DNA of 64,000 nt from Streptomonospora alba (lineage in GTDB: Bacteria > Actinomycetota > Actinomycetes > Streptosporangiales > Streptosporangiaceae): assembly GCF_000826685.1 (NCBI RefSeq), contig NZ_JROO01000026.1:1-64000 (forward strand), read 5' to 3'. Made by a program: the position numbers and the translations under genes. Positions 32,766 to 40,774 of this stretch are shown here, one piece after another. The notes under the pieces were generated by a model that made no database searches, was not told the DNA's origin, and saw only the letters and a program-made list of their open reading frames with translations. Numbering within the stretch: position 1 is the first letter of the stretch; each line of letters starts with the position of its first letter.

Positions 32766-33086
32766 AACACGGCGCGGCCCGAGCGCAGCGACCTTCGCTC
32801 GGCCTCGCGCCCGGCCGCGGCATCCGGCCACCGCGGGGGCGGGGCCGGGCCGCGGCACGGCCGTGCCCGAGTGTGACGTCGGTCTCACCGACGGTGAGCC
32901 GGCGGTAGAGCGCCGGAGCCCCGTACGGCTCGGCCGAGTGGGCCGACACGCCCGCACGGCCGGATCCGGCCGCGGCAGCGGCCGGTGCAGGCGACCCTAC
33001 GTGCGGCGGGTGCGGCCGGTTGTGGTCGCCGCGGGTAGGGGAGATGTTCACTGACGCGTGATCACGGTGGGGCAGACTCTGCCGGT
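32766..33086. other. Intergenic region with two inverted repeats
   Basis: A terminator-like hairpin near the start (GGCCCGAGCG at 32776-32785 with CGCTCGGCC at 32796-32804) fits the end of the DUF1918-DUF1876 unit. A separate 15-base palindrome CTCACCG-A-CGGTGAG lies at 32884-32898, about 190 bases before the permease start, and may be an operator. No gene is seen. Confidence 0.5.
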
Positions 33087-34352
33087 ATGACCACCTCTTC
33101 TGGATCGCAGGCGAGATCCTCGCGGGAGCTGGGCACCGCCGATGCGGTGACCGTCGGCGCCGCGGCGATGATCGGCGCCGGGGTGTTCGCGGTCTTCGCA
33201 CCGGCCGCCGACGAGGCCGGCGCGTGGATGTGGGTGGCGCTGCTGATCGCCGCCGTGGTCGCCTACTGCAACGCGACCTCCTCGGCCCGGCTGGCCGCAC
33301 GCCACCCGGAGTCGGGAGGCACCTACGTCTACGGGCGCGAGCGGCTCGGCGAACTGTGGGGCTACATCGCGGGCTGGGCCTTCATCGTGGGCAAGACGGC
33401 CTCGTGCGCCGCGATGGCGCTGACCTTCGCCGCCTACGCCGCCCCCGAGTGGAGCCGCCCGCTGGCGTTGGCCGCCGTGGTGGGGCTGACCGCCGTCAAC
33501 TACGTCGGGGTGCGCACGTCGGCGGGCCTGGCGCGGGTGCTGCTGGTCACCGTGCTGGCGGTCCTGGGCGCCGTGGCCGCCGTCGGTCTGGGCGGCAGTG
33601 AAGCCGACCCCGGGCACCTGGCGATCAACACCCACTGGCCGGGCTTCTTCGGACTGCTGGGCGCGGCGGGAATGCTGTTCTTCGCCTTCGCCGGCTACGC
33701 GCGCATCGCCACGCTGGGCGGCGAGGTCCGCGACCCCGCCACCACCATCCCGCGTGCGATCGCCATCTCCCTGATCGGCGTCCTCACCGTCTACCTGCTG
33801 GTGGGCACCGCCGCGGTGACCGTCCTGGGCCACGGCAGGCTCGCCGACAGCCAGGCGCCGCTGGCCGACACCGTCGTCGCAGCCGGCTGGCCCCAATTGA
33901 CCCCCCTGGTGTCGGTGGGCGCGGCGCTGGCCAGCCTCGGCGCCCTGATGGCGCTGATCCTCGGGGTTTCGCGGATCGTGGCGGCGATGGCCGACGACGG
34001 CCACCTGCCGCGCGCACTGGCGGCCGTGCACGAGCGCTTCGGCGGTCCGCACCGCGCTGAACTCGCCGTGGGCGCGGTGGTGTGCCTGATCGTGCTGGTG
34101 GCCGATGTGCGCGGCGCGATCGGGTTCTCCGCCTTCGGCGTGCTGGTCTACTACACCGTCACCAACGCCTCGGCGCTGCGGCTGGGCCCGCGCGAGAACC
34201 GCCCGCCGCTGCTGGTGCCCGTGGTGGGCCTGGCCGGATGCGTGGTGCTGGCCTTCAGCCTGCCCCTGCAGTCCGTGGTGGTCGGCGTCCTGGCCATCGG
34301 GGCCGGAGTCGGGGTGTGGGCCCTGCGCCGGATGGTGCTGGACCGCCACTGA
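33087..34352 (+). CDS. APC-superfamily amino acid permease
   Basis: The 421-residue membrane protein has about 12 helices. It shows the APC helix-1 motif TVGAAAMIGAGVFAVFAP (~22-39), PESGGTYVYGRERLGELWGYIAGW (~75-98), and FFAFAGYARIATLGGEVRDPATTIPRAI (~195-222), the canonical EExxNPxxxIPxAI-like loop. It should take up amino acids or related amines by proton symport or exchange. The specificity is not readable. The short length is typical of the YhdG-like bacterial group. No clear ribosome site is visible. It is convergent with the Nudix gene. Confidence 0.88.
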   Translation: MTTSSGSQARSSRELGTADAVTVGAAAMIGAGVFAVFAPAADEAGAWMWVALLIAAVVAYCNATSSARLAARHPESGGTYVYGRERLGELWGYIAGWAFIVGKTASCAAMALTFAAYAAPEWSRPLALAAVVGLTAVNYVGVRTSAGLARVLLVTVLAVLGAVAAVGLGGSEADPGHLAINTHWPGFFGLLGAAGMLFFAFAGYARIATLGGEVRDPATTIPRAIAISLIGVLTVYLLVGTAAVTVLGHGRLADSQAPLADTVVAAGWPQLTPLVSVGAALASLGALMALILGVSRIVAAMADDGHLPRALAAVHERFGGPHRAELAVGAVVCLIVLVADVRGAIGFSAFGVLVYYTVTNASALRLGPRENRPPLLVPVVGLAGCVVLAFSLPLQSVVVGVLAIGAGVGVWALRRMVLDRH

Positions 34353-34364
34353 GGGGCGGGCGGC

Positions 34365-35234
34365 CTACTGCACGGGTGCGTCCACGCGCGACAGGTCGGT
34401 GAAGGCCCGCCTAGCCGTGGTGGAGAGCGGAATGTGGGCGAGATCGTCGGCGGCGAACCACGCGCAGTCGTCGGTGGAGCCCTCGACCTCCGCCACCCGC
34501 AGCGCGCGCGGCTCCCTCACGTGGGCGTGGAAGAACACCCACACCGCGTAGATGTCGCTCTCGGGGCTCTCCGGCCCGGGCTCGCGGGTGCGCCGGTGGT
34601 GGGAGATCGAGATGAGCTCGCCCACGCCGCAGAGCTGGTCGGTCTCCTCGGCCACCTCGCGGCGCAGCGCCGCCCGTGCCGTCTCGCCGTGGTCGACGCC
34701 GCCGCCGGGCAGGTGCCACGTGCCCGCGCCGGGAAACCCGGGGGCGATCCGCGACAGCAGGATGCGCCCGGCGGGGTCGGTGACCACCCCGTAGCAGGAG
34801 AACCGGCGCAGCACCGGCCCTGGGCGCCGGGCCTCCTCCTCGGCCAGTTCCTCGGCGCCGGGCCGGGCGGGCAGCGCGACCGCCGCCCGCACCGGCAGGC
34901 TGCGCCCGGCGGGCGCGGGCCCGGCCCAGGCCAGGGGAGCGGTGTAGTAGAGCCGGTCGATATGCAGCTCCACCGTGCCGCCGTCCGCGGCCGGAGCCGG
35001 AGCGAACTCCGTGCGGACCTCGCAGGGCGCCACCGGCGTGCCGCCGGGGAGCCCGGCGGCGGCACGGGCGGTTTCGGCCGGGTCCTCGCCGAAACCGACC
35101 CGCGCCCCGGGCAGGCGCTCCTCGCCCGGCGGCCCCCCGGCAGGCAGCACCGCGCGCCCGTCGTCGCCGACCAGCGCGAGGTGGGCGGTGACCCGGCGCC
35201 CCCGCCGCCCGGGGGCGGCGCCCTGCCCGTTCAC
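34365..35234 (-). CDS. Nudix hydrolase with a degenerate N-terminal domain
   Basis: The 289-residue protein has a C-terminal Nudix domain (~130-285) with an intact Nudix box, GGGVDHGETARAALRREVAEETDQL, needed for Mg2+ and diphosphate cleavage. The first ~125 residues begin like another Nudix strand (VTAHLALVGDDGRAVLPAGG) but have no box. The enzyme should hydrolyse a nucleoside-diphosphate-linked substrate. The GTG start overlaps the stop of the HAD gene (GTGA at 35231-35234), which suggests translational coupling and a joint role, perhaps metabolite or nucleotide clean-up. The substrate cannot be read. Confidence 0.8.
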   Translation of the reverse strand: MNGQGAAPGRRGRRVTAHLALVGDDGRAVLPAGGPPGEERLPGARVGFGEDPAETARAAAGLPGGTPVAPCEVRTEFAPAPAADGGTVELHIDRLYYTAPLAWAGPAPAGRSLPVRAAVALPARPGAEELAEEEARRPGPVLRRFSCYGVVTDPAGRILLSRIAPGFPGAGTWHLPGGGVDHGETARAALRREVAEETDQLCGVGELISISHHRRTREPGPESPESDIYAVWVFFHAHVREPRALRVAEVEGSTDDCAWFAADDLAHIPLSTTARRAFTDLSRVDAPVQ

Positions 35235-35989
35235 AGCCCCGCGTCGGCGGCGCGGCCGACCTGGGGGTGGGGCGCCGGCGGCCGGGCGGCCTGAACCGCC
35301 CGCAGCAGCTCCTCCAGGCCGCTCACGGTCCACACGTCGGCGCCTTCGTTGCGCTCGTGGCGGTCCACCAGCACCGGGTAGAGGCCGGCGGCCATGGCGC
35401 CGAGGGCGTCGGCCTGCAGCTGGTCGCCGACGTGCCAGGCGCGCTCGGGCGCCACGCCGACGGTCTGGCAGGCGGTGAGGAAGATATGGGGATCGGGCTT
35501 GCCCGCCCCGGCGGTGTCGGCGCAGATCACCGTGGGAAAGAACGCGGCGAGGTCGAGCACGGCGAGCTTGTCGCGCTGCAGCTGCTCGATCCCGTTGGTG
35601 ACCAGAGCCAGCCGCAGCCCGCTGCGGGCCAGCTCGCCGAGCACGGGCGCCGCATCGCGGAAGGGCGCCCACGCCGAGCGGTGGGCCGACAGGTAGAGGT
35701 GGTACAGCTCGTCGCAGTGCTCGTCGGAGATGTGGGCGTGGCCGGCCTGGATGGCCAGGGCGCGTACCCGCTCGCGGCGCTGCTCCTCCAGAGTCAGGCG
35801 TCCGGCGATGTAGGCGCCGAAGGAGATGTCGGTCTGGACGTCCCACAACCGGCGGGCGGCGGAGAACTCCGGGTGCCCGAGGCGGTCCATGATCGCACGT
35901 AGGCCCGCCGAGCTGGCGGCGCGGTCGTCGAGCAGGGTGTCGTCGAGGTCGAAGAGGATCGCCTCGGGTGCGGGGGCTGTTGGGGGCAT
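35231..35989 (-). CDS. HAD-superfamily hydrolase (subfamily IA)
   Basis: The 252-residue protein carries HAD motif I FDLDDTLLDD (~13-22), motif II LALVTNGIE (~128), the conserved Lys in GAGKPDPHIF (~160) and motif IV HVGDQLQADALGAMAAG (~183). A helical cap domain lies between motifs I and II. It should be a phosphatase of small phosphometabolites, similar to YjjG-type enzymes. The ATG follows AAGGAAC. It is the first gene of a coupled pair with the Nudix protein. Confidence 0.87.
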   Translation of the reverse strand: MPPTAPAPEAILFDLDDTLLDDRAASSAGLRAIMDRLGHPEFSAARRLWDVQTDISFGAYIAGRLTLEEQRRERVRALAIQAGHAHISDEHCDELYHLYLSAHRSAWAPFRDAAPVLGELARSGLRLALVTNGIEQLQRDKLAVLDLAAFFPTVICADTAGAGKPDPHIFLTACQTVGVAPERAWHVGDQLQADALGAMAAGLYPVLVDRHERNEGADVWTVSGLEELLRAVQAARPPAPHPQVGRAADAGL

Positions 35990-36166
35990 CGTTCCTTTTC
36001 CGTCGTCCCAAGGATGAGGGCAACCGCAAACACTGCCACGCTACCGGGCGAACTGGGCAAACGCGGTAGCGGCCCCGGCGCGGGCGCCTGTGCGACCCCC
36101 ACCGGCGCCGATGGGACTCCGGGCCCCGCGCGGCGGATCCGCGCTGGCCGGAAGCGGCCATGTGCC

Positions 36167-37114
36167 TCAGGGCACCCGTTGGCTCCACACCATCGACGCC
36201 ACCGCACCGGCCGCGGCCAGTATCAGGCCCACGAGCACGAACCGGGTGACGATCTCGCGGTCGACGGTCTCGCTGCCCAGCGAGGAACCGATGTCGTCGT
36301 AGACGTCGCTGAGCTCGGCCTCGGACTCGGCCTCGTAGAAGTGGCCGGAGGTGTCGGCGGCCAGCCGCTCCAGCGCCCCCTTGTCGATGTCGGCTTCCAC
36401 CGGTTCGCCGTTGATCTCGATGATGGCGGCGCCGGTGCCGAAGGCGATCGTGGAGACCGGCACTCCGATATCGGAGGCGGCGCCGCCGGCGGAGGTGATC
36501 GGGCGCCCGCTGGTGTTCTCGCCGTCGGAGAGCAGCACGATCGCCGACGGGGGCGGGTTGTCGCCGGCCTCCTCGTCGAAGGAGCGGATGGACTCCAACG
36601 AGGTGAACACCCCCTCGCCGATGGCGGTGCCCGGCGACATCTGCAGGGTCTCGATGGAGTCGGTCACGGCCTGGTGGTCCTGGGTGGGCGAGGAGATCAC
36701 GCTGGCCGTGGAGGAGAACGCCACCAGGCCCACGTTGAACCGGTCGGGCAGCGAGTCGACGAAACCGCGCGCTGACTCCTTGGCGGCGCTGAGCCGGTTG
36801 GGGTCCACGTCGTTGGCGGCCATCGAGGGCGAGACGTCGATGGCGACCATGATCGTGGCGCGCTCCCGCGGCACCTCGACGGGCATCGCCGGCCGGGCCA
36901 TCGCGCCGATCAGCGCCGCCACGGCCAGGAAGAACAGGACGGCGCCGATGTGGCGCGGCCAGCTCGCCCGCCGGGGCGCCACCCGGTCCAGCAGCGAGAG
37001 GTTGGTGAACCTGAGCGTGTCCTCGCGGCGGCGGAACTGCAGCACGACGTAGGCGGCGACGAGTGCGGCCAGGGCGAGCAGCAGCCACAGCCAGCCTGGC
37101 GAGAGGAATGTCAC
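36167..37114 (-). CDS. VWA-domain membrane protein (BatA-like)
   Basis: The 315-residue protein has an N-terminal helix (~5-22), a second helix after a basic loop (~52-70), a von Willebrand A domain (~85-260) with the MIDAS motif DVSPSMAAND, and a C-terminal helix (~288-308). The VWA part faces the cytoplasm or the outside depending on topology. In moxR-DUF58-VWA operons these proteins are thought to work with the MoxR ATPase in metal-dependent maturation of partner proteins. GTG start behind AAAGGACG. It is the last gene of the three-gene unit. Confidence 0.88.
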   Translation of the reverse strand: MTFLSPGWLWLLLALAALVAAYVVLQFRRREDTLRFTNLSLLDRVAPRRASWPRHIGAVLFFLAVAALIGAMARPAMPVEVPRERATIMVAIDVSPSMAANDVDPNRLSAAKESARGFVDSLPDRFNVGLVAFSSTASVISSPTQDHQAVTDSIETLQMSPGTAIGEGVFTSLESIRSFDEEAGDNPPPSAIVLLSDGENTSGRPITSAGGAASDIGVPVSTIAFGTGAAIIEINGEPVEADIDKGALERLAADTSGHFYEAESEAELSDVYDDIGSSLGSETVDREIVTRFVLVGLILAAAGAVASMVWSQRVP

Positions 37115-37214
37115 CCGGTCGTCCTTTCTGCGTTCCTGCCTGGTCGCGCGCCCCGAGGGCGTGTGTACCCGGCCGGTGCGCCGGCGCCGGGACGCGCGGG
37201 CGCCGGCCGGGCGA

Positions 37215-38192
37215 TCAGCGTGGGATGGCCGGCGTGTGCCGGGACAGCCGGTGGGCGGTGCGGCGCTGCTCGACCACGAACCGCGCCACGTCCACGATCC
37301 AGTCGCGGTCGGTGCGCAGCACGAGGTGGGGGACCCCGCAGCGGCGCAGGGCCGCACGCACGGCGGCGCGCTGATCCTGGGCGACCTGCTGGTAGTCGCG
37401 CCGCAGCCGCGGGGTGAGGCGGACCTCGCGGGTGCGCCCGGACTCGGGATCCTGCATCGTGACCAAGCCTATGTCGGGAAGGTCGAGTTCGCGGGGGTCG
37501 ACGACCTCCACCGCCAGCGTCTGGTGGCGGGTGCCCATGCTGCGCAGCGCCCGCTCCCAGGGCGCCGGCGACTCGGCCGAGACCGCCTCGGGCGGGGTGT
37601 CGAGGAAGTCGGAGATCACCACGCGCAGGCCGCGGCGGGAGCGGGTGCGGGCCAGGTCGTCCAGGGCGTCGGCCAGCGTGGCGTCCTCCACGTCGGCGCC
37701 GCCCTCGGGTGCGGCGGCGACCGTCGACAGCAGCGACATCAGCGCCGCCTTGCCCGACCGCGCCGGCCAGCGGCGGATCCGGCCCCGGTGCAGGAAGTGC
37801 GCGCCGAAGCGGTCGCCCACCCGCTGGGTGAGCACGGTGACGGCGGCCATGGCGCCGATGGCGACCTCGCGCTTGCCCTCCAGAGCGGTACCGAAGTCCA
37901 TGCTGGCCGAGAGGTCCAGCAGCGTCCAGCTCTCCAGTTCGCGGTCGGCGACCAGGTCGCGCACGTGGGGCTGGGTGGTGCGCGCGGTCACCGACCAGTC
38001 CATCAGCCGCACGTCGTCCTCGCCCGGCTGGTAGGGCCGGGCCTCGGCGGGCTCGCTGCCGGGCCCCGCCCACAGGCCCAGGTGCTCGCCGTGCAGCAGG
38101 CCCTCCAGGCGGCGGATGATGCGCAGGTCCAGCCGGTGCAGTGCCGCGTGCATCCGCGGGTCGAGTCCCGGGGTGGTGGAGCGCTGGGGCAT
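37215..38192 (-). CDS. DUF58 family protein
   Basis: The 325-residue protein has the DUF58 core: GLWAGPGSEPAEARPYQPGEDDVRLMDWSVTART (~38-72), where YQPGEDDVRLMDW is diagnostic, and then a VWA-like fold with LLDLSASMDFGT (~92-103). No membrane helix is seen, unlike many DUF58 proteins. DUF58 proteins occur between moxR and VWA genes and are assumed to link the ATPase to the VWA partner. The start lies nine bases after the moxR stop, so the two are co-transcribed. The C-terminus is basic. Confidence 0.88.
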   Translation of the reverse strand: MPQRSTTPGLDPRMHAALHRLDLRIIRRLEGLLHGEHLGLWAGPGSEPAEARPYQPGEDDVRLMDWSVTARTTQPHVRDLVADRELESWTLLDLSASMDFGTALEGKREVAIGAMAAVTVLTQRVGDRFGAHFLHRGRIRRWPARSGKAALMSLLSTVAAAPEGGADVEDATLADALDDLARTRSRRGLRVVISDFLDTPPEAVSAESPAPWERALRSMGTRHQTLAVEVVDPRELDLPDIGLVTMQDPESGRTREVRLTPRLRRDYQQVAQDQRAAVRAALRRCGVPHLVLRTDRDWIVDVARFVVEQRRTAHRLSRHTPAIPR

Positions 38193-38201
38193 GGCCGCCT
38201 C

Positions 38202-39278
38202 CTATCGCGCGGCCGCGGCGGCCTGCTCGCCGCTGGGCGGGTCGTCCCAGATGACGCGGGGCGGCGGCACCGCGGCCAGCACCCGGTCGACGATCTGGGT
38301 GGTGGTGACCCCGTCGGCCAGCGCGTCGAAGGTCAGCACCAGCCGGTGGGACATGATGTCGCGCGCCAGCACCCGCACGTCCTCGGGCAGCACGTACTCG
38401 CGGCCCCGGATGAGGGCCAGCGCGCGGGCGGCGGCGACCAGGCCCAGGCTGGCGCGCGGACTCGCGCCGACCTCCAGGACCCGGCGCAGCTCGGGCACCC
38501 CGTAGTTCTCGGGCTCGCGCGTGGCCATCACCAGACGCACCACATAGTCGGCGATGAGCTGGTGGACGTGCACCTGCTCGGCGTCGTGCTGCAGCTCCAA
38601 AAGCGTGACCGGGTCGAGCACCTGGTGGGGCTCGGGCGGCCGGGCGCTCATCCGCCGCAGGATCTCCATCTCCTCGTGCGCGCGGGGATGGGGCACCTGG
38701 ACCTTCATCAGGAACCTGTCGCGCTGGGCCTCGGGCAGCGGATACACCCCCTCGGACTCGACCGGGTTCTGCGTGGCGATGACGATGAAGGGGTCGGGCA
38801 GGGGATAGGTGGTGCCGCCCAGCGAGACCTGCTTTTCGGCCATGACCTCAAGCAGGGAGGACTGCACTTTGGCGGGGGCCCGGTTGATCTCGTCGGCCAG
38901 CACGAAGTTGGCGAAGACCGGTCCCAGCTCGACGTCGAACTGCTCGGTGGAGGGGTGGTAGATGCGGGTGCCGACGATGTCGGAGGGCACCAGGTCGGGT
39001 GTGAACTGCACGCGCGCGAACGAGCCGCCGGTGACCTTGGCCAGGGTGGAGACCGCCAGCGTCTTGGCGATGCCGGGCACGCCCTCCAGCAGGCAGTGGC
39101 CGCGTGCGATGAGTGCGACCATGCTGCGCTCGATCATCTGGTCCTGGCCGACGATGACGGTGGAGACCTCCTGCAGCGCGGCGCGCAGCAGCCGCGTGGG
39201 CTCGCCCGTGGGTGCGCCCGGACGCCCGCGCGCTCCCGCCTCGTCCCCGTGCCCGCCCGAGAGATCGGCCTCGGCCAT
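38202..39278 (-). CDS. MoxR-family AAA+ ATPase
   Basis: The 358-residue protein has Walker A GVPGIAKT (~69-76), Walker B VLADEINRAP, sensor 1 ATQNP and the arginine finger PEAQRDRF, plus the C-terminal lid domain. These are the hallmarks of MoxR ATPases, which act as chaperone-like machines for metal insertion or complex assembly. The ATG at 39278 follows AAAGG. It heads the operon with the DUF58 and VWA genes. The first ~25 residues are variable and rich in Gly/Ala. Confidence 0.92.
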   Translation of the reverse strand: MAEADLSGGHGDEAGARGRPGAPTGEPTRLLRAALQEVSTVIVGQDQMIERSMVALIARGHCLLEGVPGIAKTLAVSTLAKVTGGSFARVQFTPDLVPSDIVGTRIYHPSTEQFDVELGPVFANFVLADEINRAPAKVQSSLLEVMAEKQVSLGGTTYPLPDPFIVIATQNPVESEGVYPLPEAQRDRFLMKVQVPHPRAHEEMEILRRMSARPPEPHQVLDPVTLLELQHDAEQVHVHQLIADYVVRLVMATREPENYGVPELRRVLEVGASPRASLGLVAAARALALIRGREYVLPEDVRVLARDIMSHRLVLTFDALADGVTTTQIVDRVLAAVPPPRVIWDDPPSGEQAAAAAR

Positions 39279-39443
39279 GTCACCAGCCTTTCCAACGCGG
39301 CGCGGTGCCGCTGCGCGCCGCCGGGTACGTTGATGGTCACGCACCGGCGATGCTACCCGCTGATCCTGCAAGGAACCGGTCGTCTCGGGGCATCCGTGCC
39401 GATGCGACCGCGGCCGCGGCCAGGGGAGAGAAGGAGGCTTCGG

Positions 39444-40292
39444 GTGTCCCTGCACGATGCGGATCCGCGCCAGCTCGGGCCGTTCAGGCTCACCGACCGG
39501 GTGGGCACGACCCCCGAGGGCGTCGTCTACCGCGCCCGCGACTCCCGCGGGCGGCGGGTGAGCGTCGCCATGCTCAGCTCCGGGGCCGCCGCCGACCCCG
39601 CCGCGCGCGACCGCTTCGCCGCCGCCGTGCGCGGCGGAACGGGTGTCGCCGACCCGCCGAGGGTCCTGGCCTCCAGCCTGTCCAGCCCGGCCGCCTCGTG
39701 GGTGGCCGTGCGCCACAGCGGACCGCGCGGGGCCGAGGCCTACCTGGAGCCCGTTTCGGCCGGCGAGCAGGACTCCGGCGCCGCCTCGGCCGCGCCTTCC
39801 TACGCCCCGTACTGGGCCGAGCGCGGCGGCACCCCGGCCGCCGCGGCCTGGTCGTGGGCTCTGGTCGGCCTGCGGCGGATGTCGGGAGCCGCCTCGGCGG
39901 AACCCTCCCGCGCCGGGAGCCGGACCCCGCACGGGGCCGCCCCGGCAGGGGCGGTGACGCCAGGGGGCGCGGCGCTCCTGCGGCGGGAACCGGGCCGCTC
40001 CACGCGCACCGGCTGGTCGATGGCCGCCGCGCTGCTGCTGGTGCTGGTGCTGCTGGCGGCGGTGGTGACGGCGGTGTACCTGCTGCTGCACAACGTCACC
40101 TCCCAGGCCACCCCGCCGCCGCAGCCCTCTTCGGCGCCGCAGTCCTCCCCGGGAACCGAGCCCGGCACCGAGCCGGGCACGGCGCCCGAACCCACGCCGT
40201 CCCCCGCGCCCAGCGGGGTGCCCAGCGTCGAAGTCGACGAGGACGACTACCCGCCGGGCGAGGTCCCGCTCGACCCCGAGGGCCAGGCCTGA
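39444..40292 (+). CDS. Membrane-anchored protein with a kinase N-lobe-like domain lacking the catalytic Lys
   Basis: The 282-residue protein starts LGPFRLTDRVGTTPEGVVYRARDSRGRRVSVAMLSSG (~11-47), closely like the N-lobe of actinobacterial Ser/Thr kinases (Gly loop, then VAVKVL). At the VAVK position it reads VSVAML, so the ATP-binding Lys is Ala. The rest of the kinase, including HRD and DFG, is missing. A Pro/Ala-rich linker, one transmembrane helix (~192-212) and an extracellular Pro/Ser/Glu-rich tail follow. It may be a regulatory pseudokinase fragment. The GTG follows AGAAGGAGG. It is divergent from moxR, with 165 bases between. Confidence 0.7.
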   Translation: MSLHDADPRQLGPFRLTDRVGTTPEGVVYRARDSRGRRVSVAMLSSGAAADPAARDRFAAAVRGGTGVADPPRVLASSLSSPAASWVAVRHSGPRGAEAYLEPVSAGEQDSGAASAAPSYAPYWAERGGTPAAAAWSWALVGLRRMSGAASAEPSRAGSRTPHGAAPAGAVTPGGAALLRREPGRSTRTGWSMAAALLLVLVLLAAVVTAVYLLLHNVTSQATPPPQPSSAPQSSPGTEPGTEPGTAPEPTPSPAPSGVPSVEVDEDDYPPGEVPLDPEGQA

Positions 40293-40449
40293 GCGCATCC
40301 CCGCTCCGGCGCCGCGCCGAACCGGGCCCCATGTGAATCTACAATGTAAAGAAACAGGTTTCGCGATCTTCACCGCGATTGCCCGCGGGCCCGCTGCGGT
40401 AGGACCCCCACCGCAAGACAACCGACCGTCTACATCCAGGAGTCGACCC

Positions 40450-40752
40450 ATGGACCTGCTCACCGAGGACCAGATCGCCCAGGGCCTGCAGCGGCTCGAC
40501 GGCTGGGAGCGGGAGAACCAGAGCAACGCGATCCGGCGCACCGTGCGCATGCCCGACTTCCTGAGCGGGATCAGCCTGGTCGCCTCGGTCGCCCACGCGG
40601 CCGAGGAGGCCGGTCACCATCCCGACATCGACATCCGCTACAACCGGATCACCTTCCACCAGACCACCCACGCCGCCGGCGGGGTGACCGAGGCCGACAT
40701 GGAGATGGCCGCGCGCATCGACGACCTCGTCTCCGGCGTGCAGGCCGGCTAG
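40450..40752 (+). CDS. 4a-hydroxytetrahydrobiopterin dehydratase (PCD/DCoH-like)
   Basis: The 100-residue protein matches pterin-4a-carbinolamine dehydratases, including GWERENQSNAIRRT and the active-site region VASVAHAAEEAGHHPDIDIRYNRITFHQTTHAAGGVTEADMEMA. The His-His-Pro of GHHPD and the later TTH supply the catalytic histidines. The enzyme dehydrates 4a-hydroxypterin after aromatic amino acid hydroxylation or serves as a molybdopterin-related helper. The ATG follows CCAGGAG. No phenylalanine hydroxylase is in the window, so its partner is unknown. An AT-rich TACAATG lies ~100 bases upstream and may be a -10 element. Confidence 0.9.
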   Translation: MDLLTEDQIAQGLQRLDGWERENQSNAIRRTVRMPDFLSGISLVASVAHAAEEAGHHPDIDIRYNRITFHQTTHAAGGVTEADMEMAARIDDLVSGVQAG

Positions 40753-40774
40753 CGCCCCGGTCGCGGGCGCGGCG

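Noticed and set aside
40429-40436. GTCTACAT before the pterin dehydratase gene as a fifth GntR site
   Set aside because: Only half of the motif is present, with no matching second arm, and the gene is far from the regulon.
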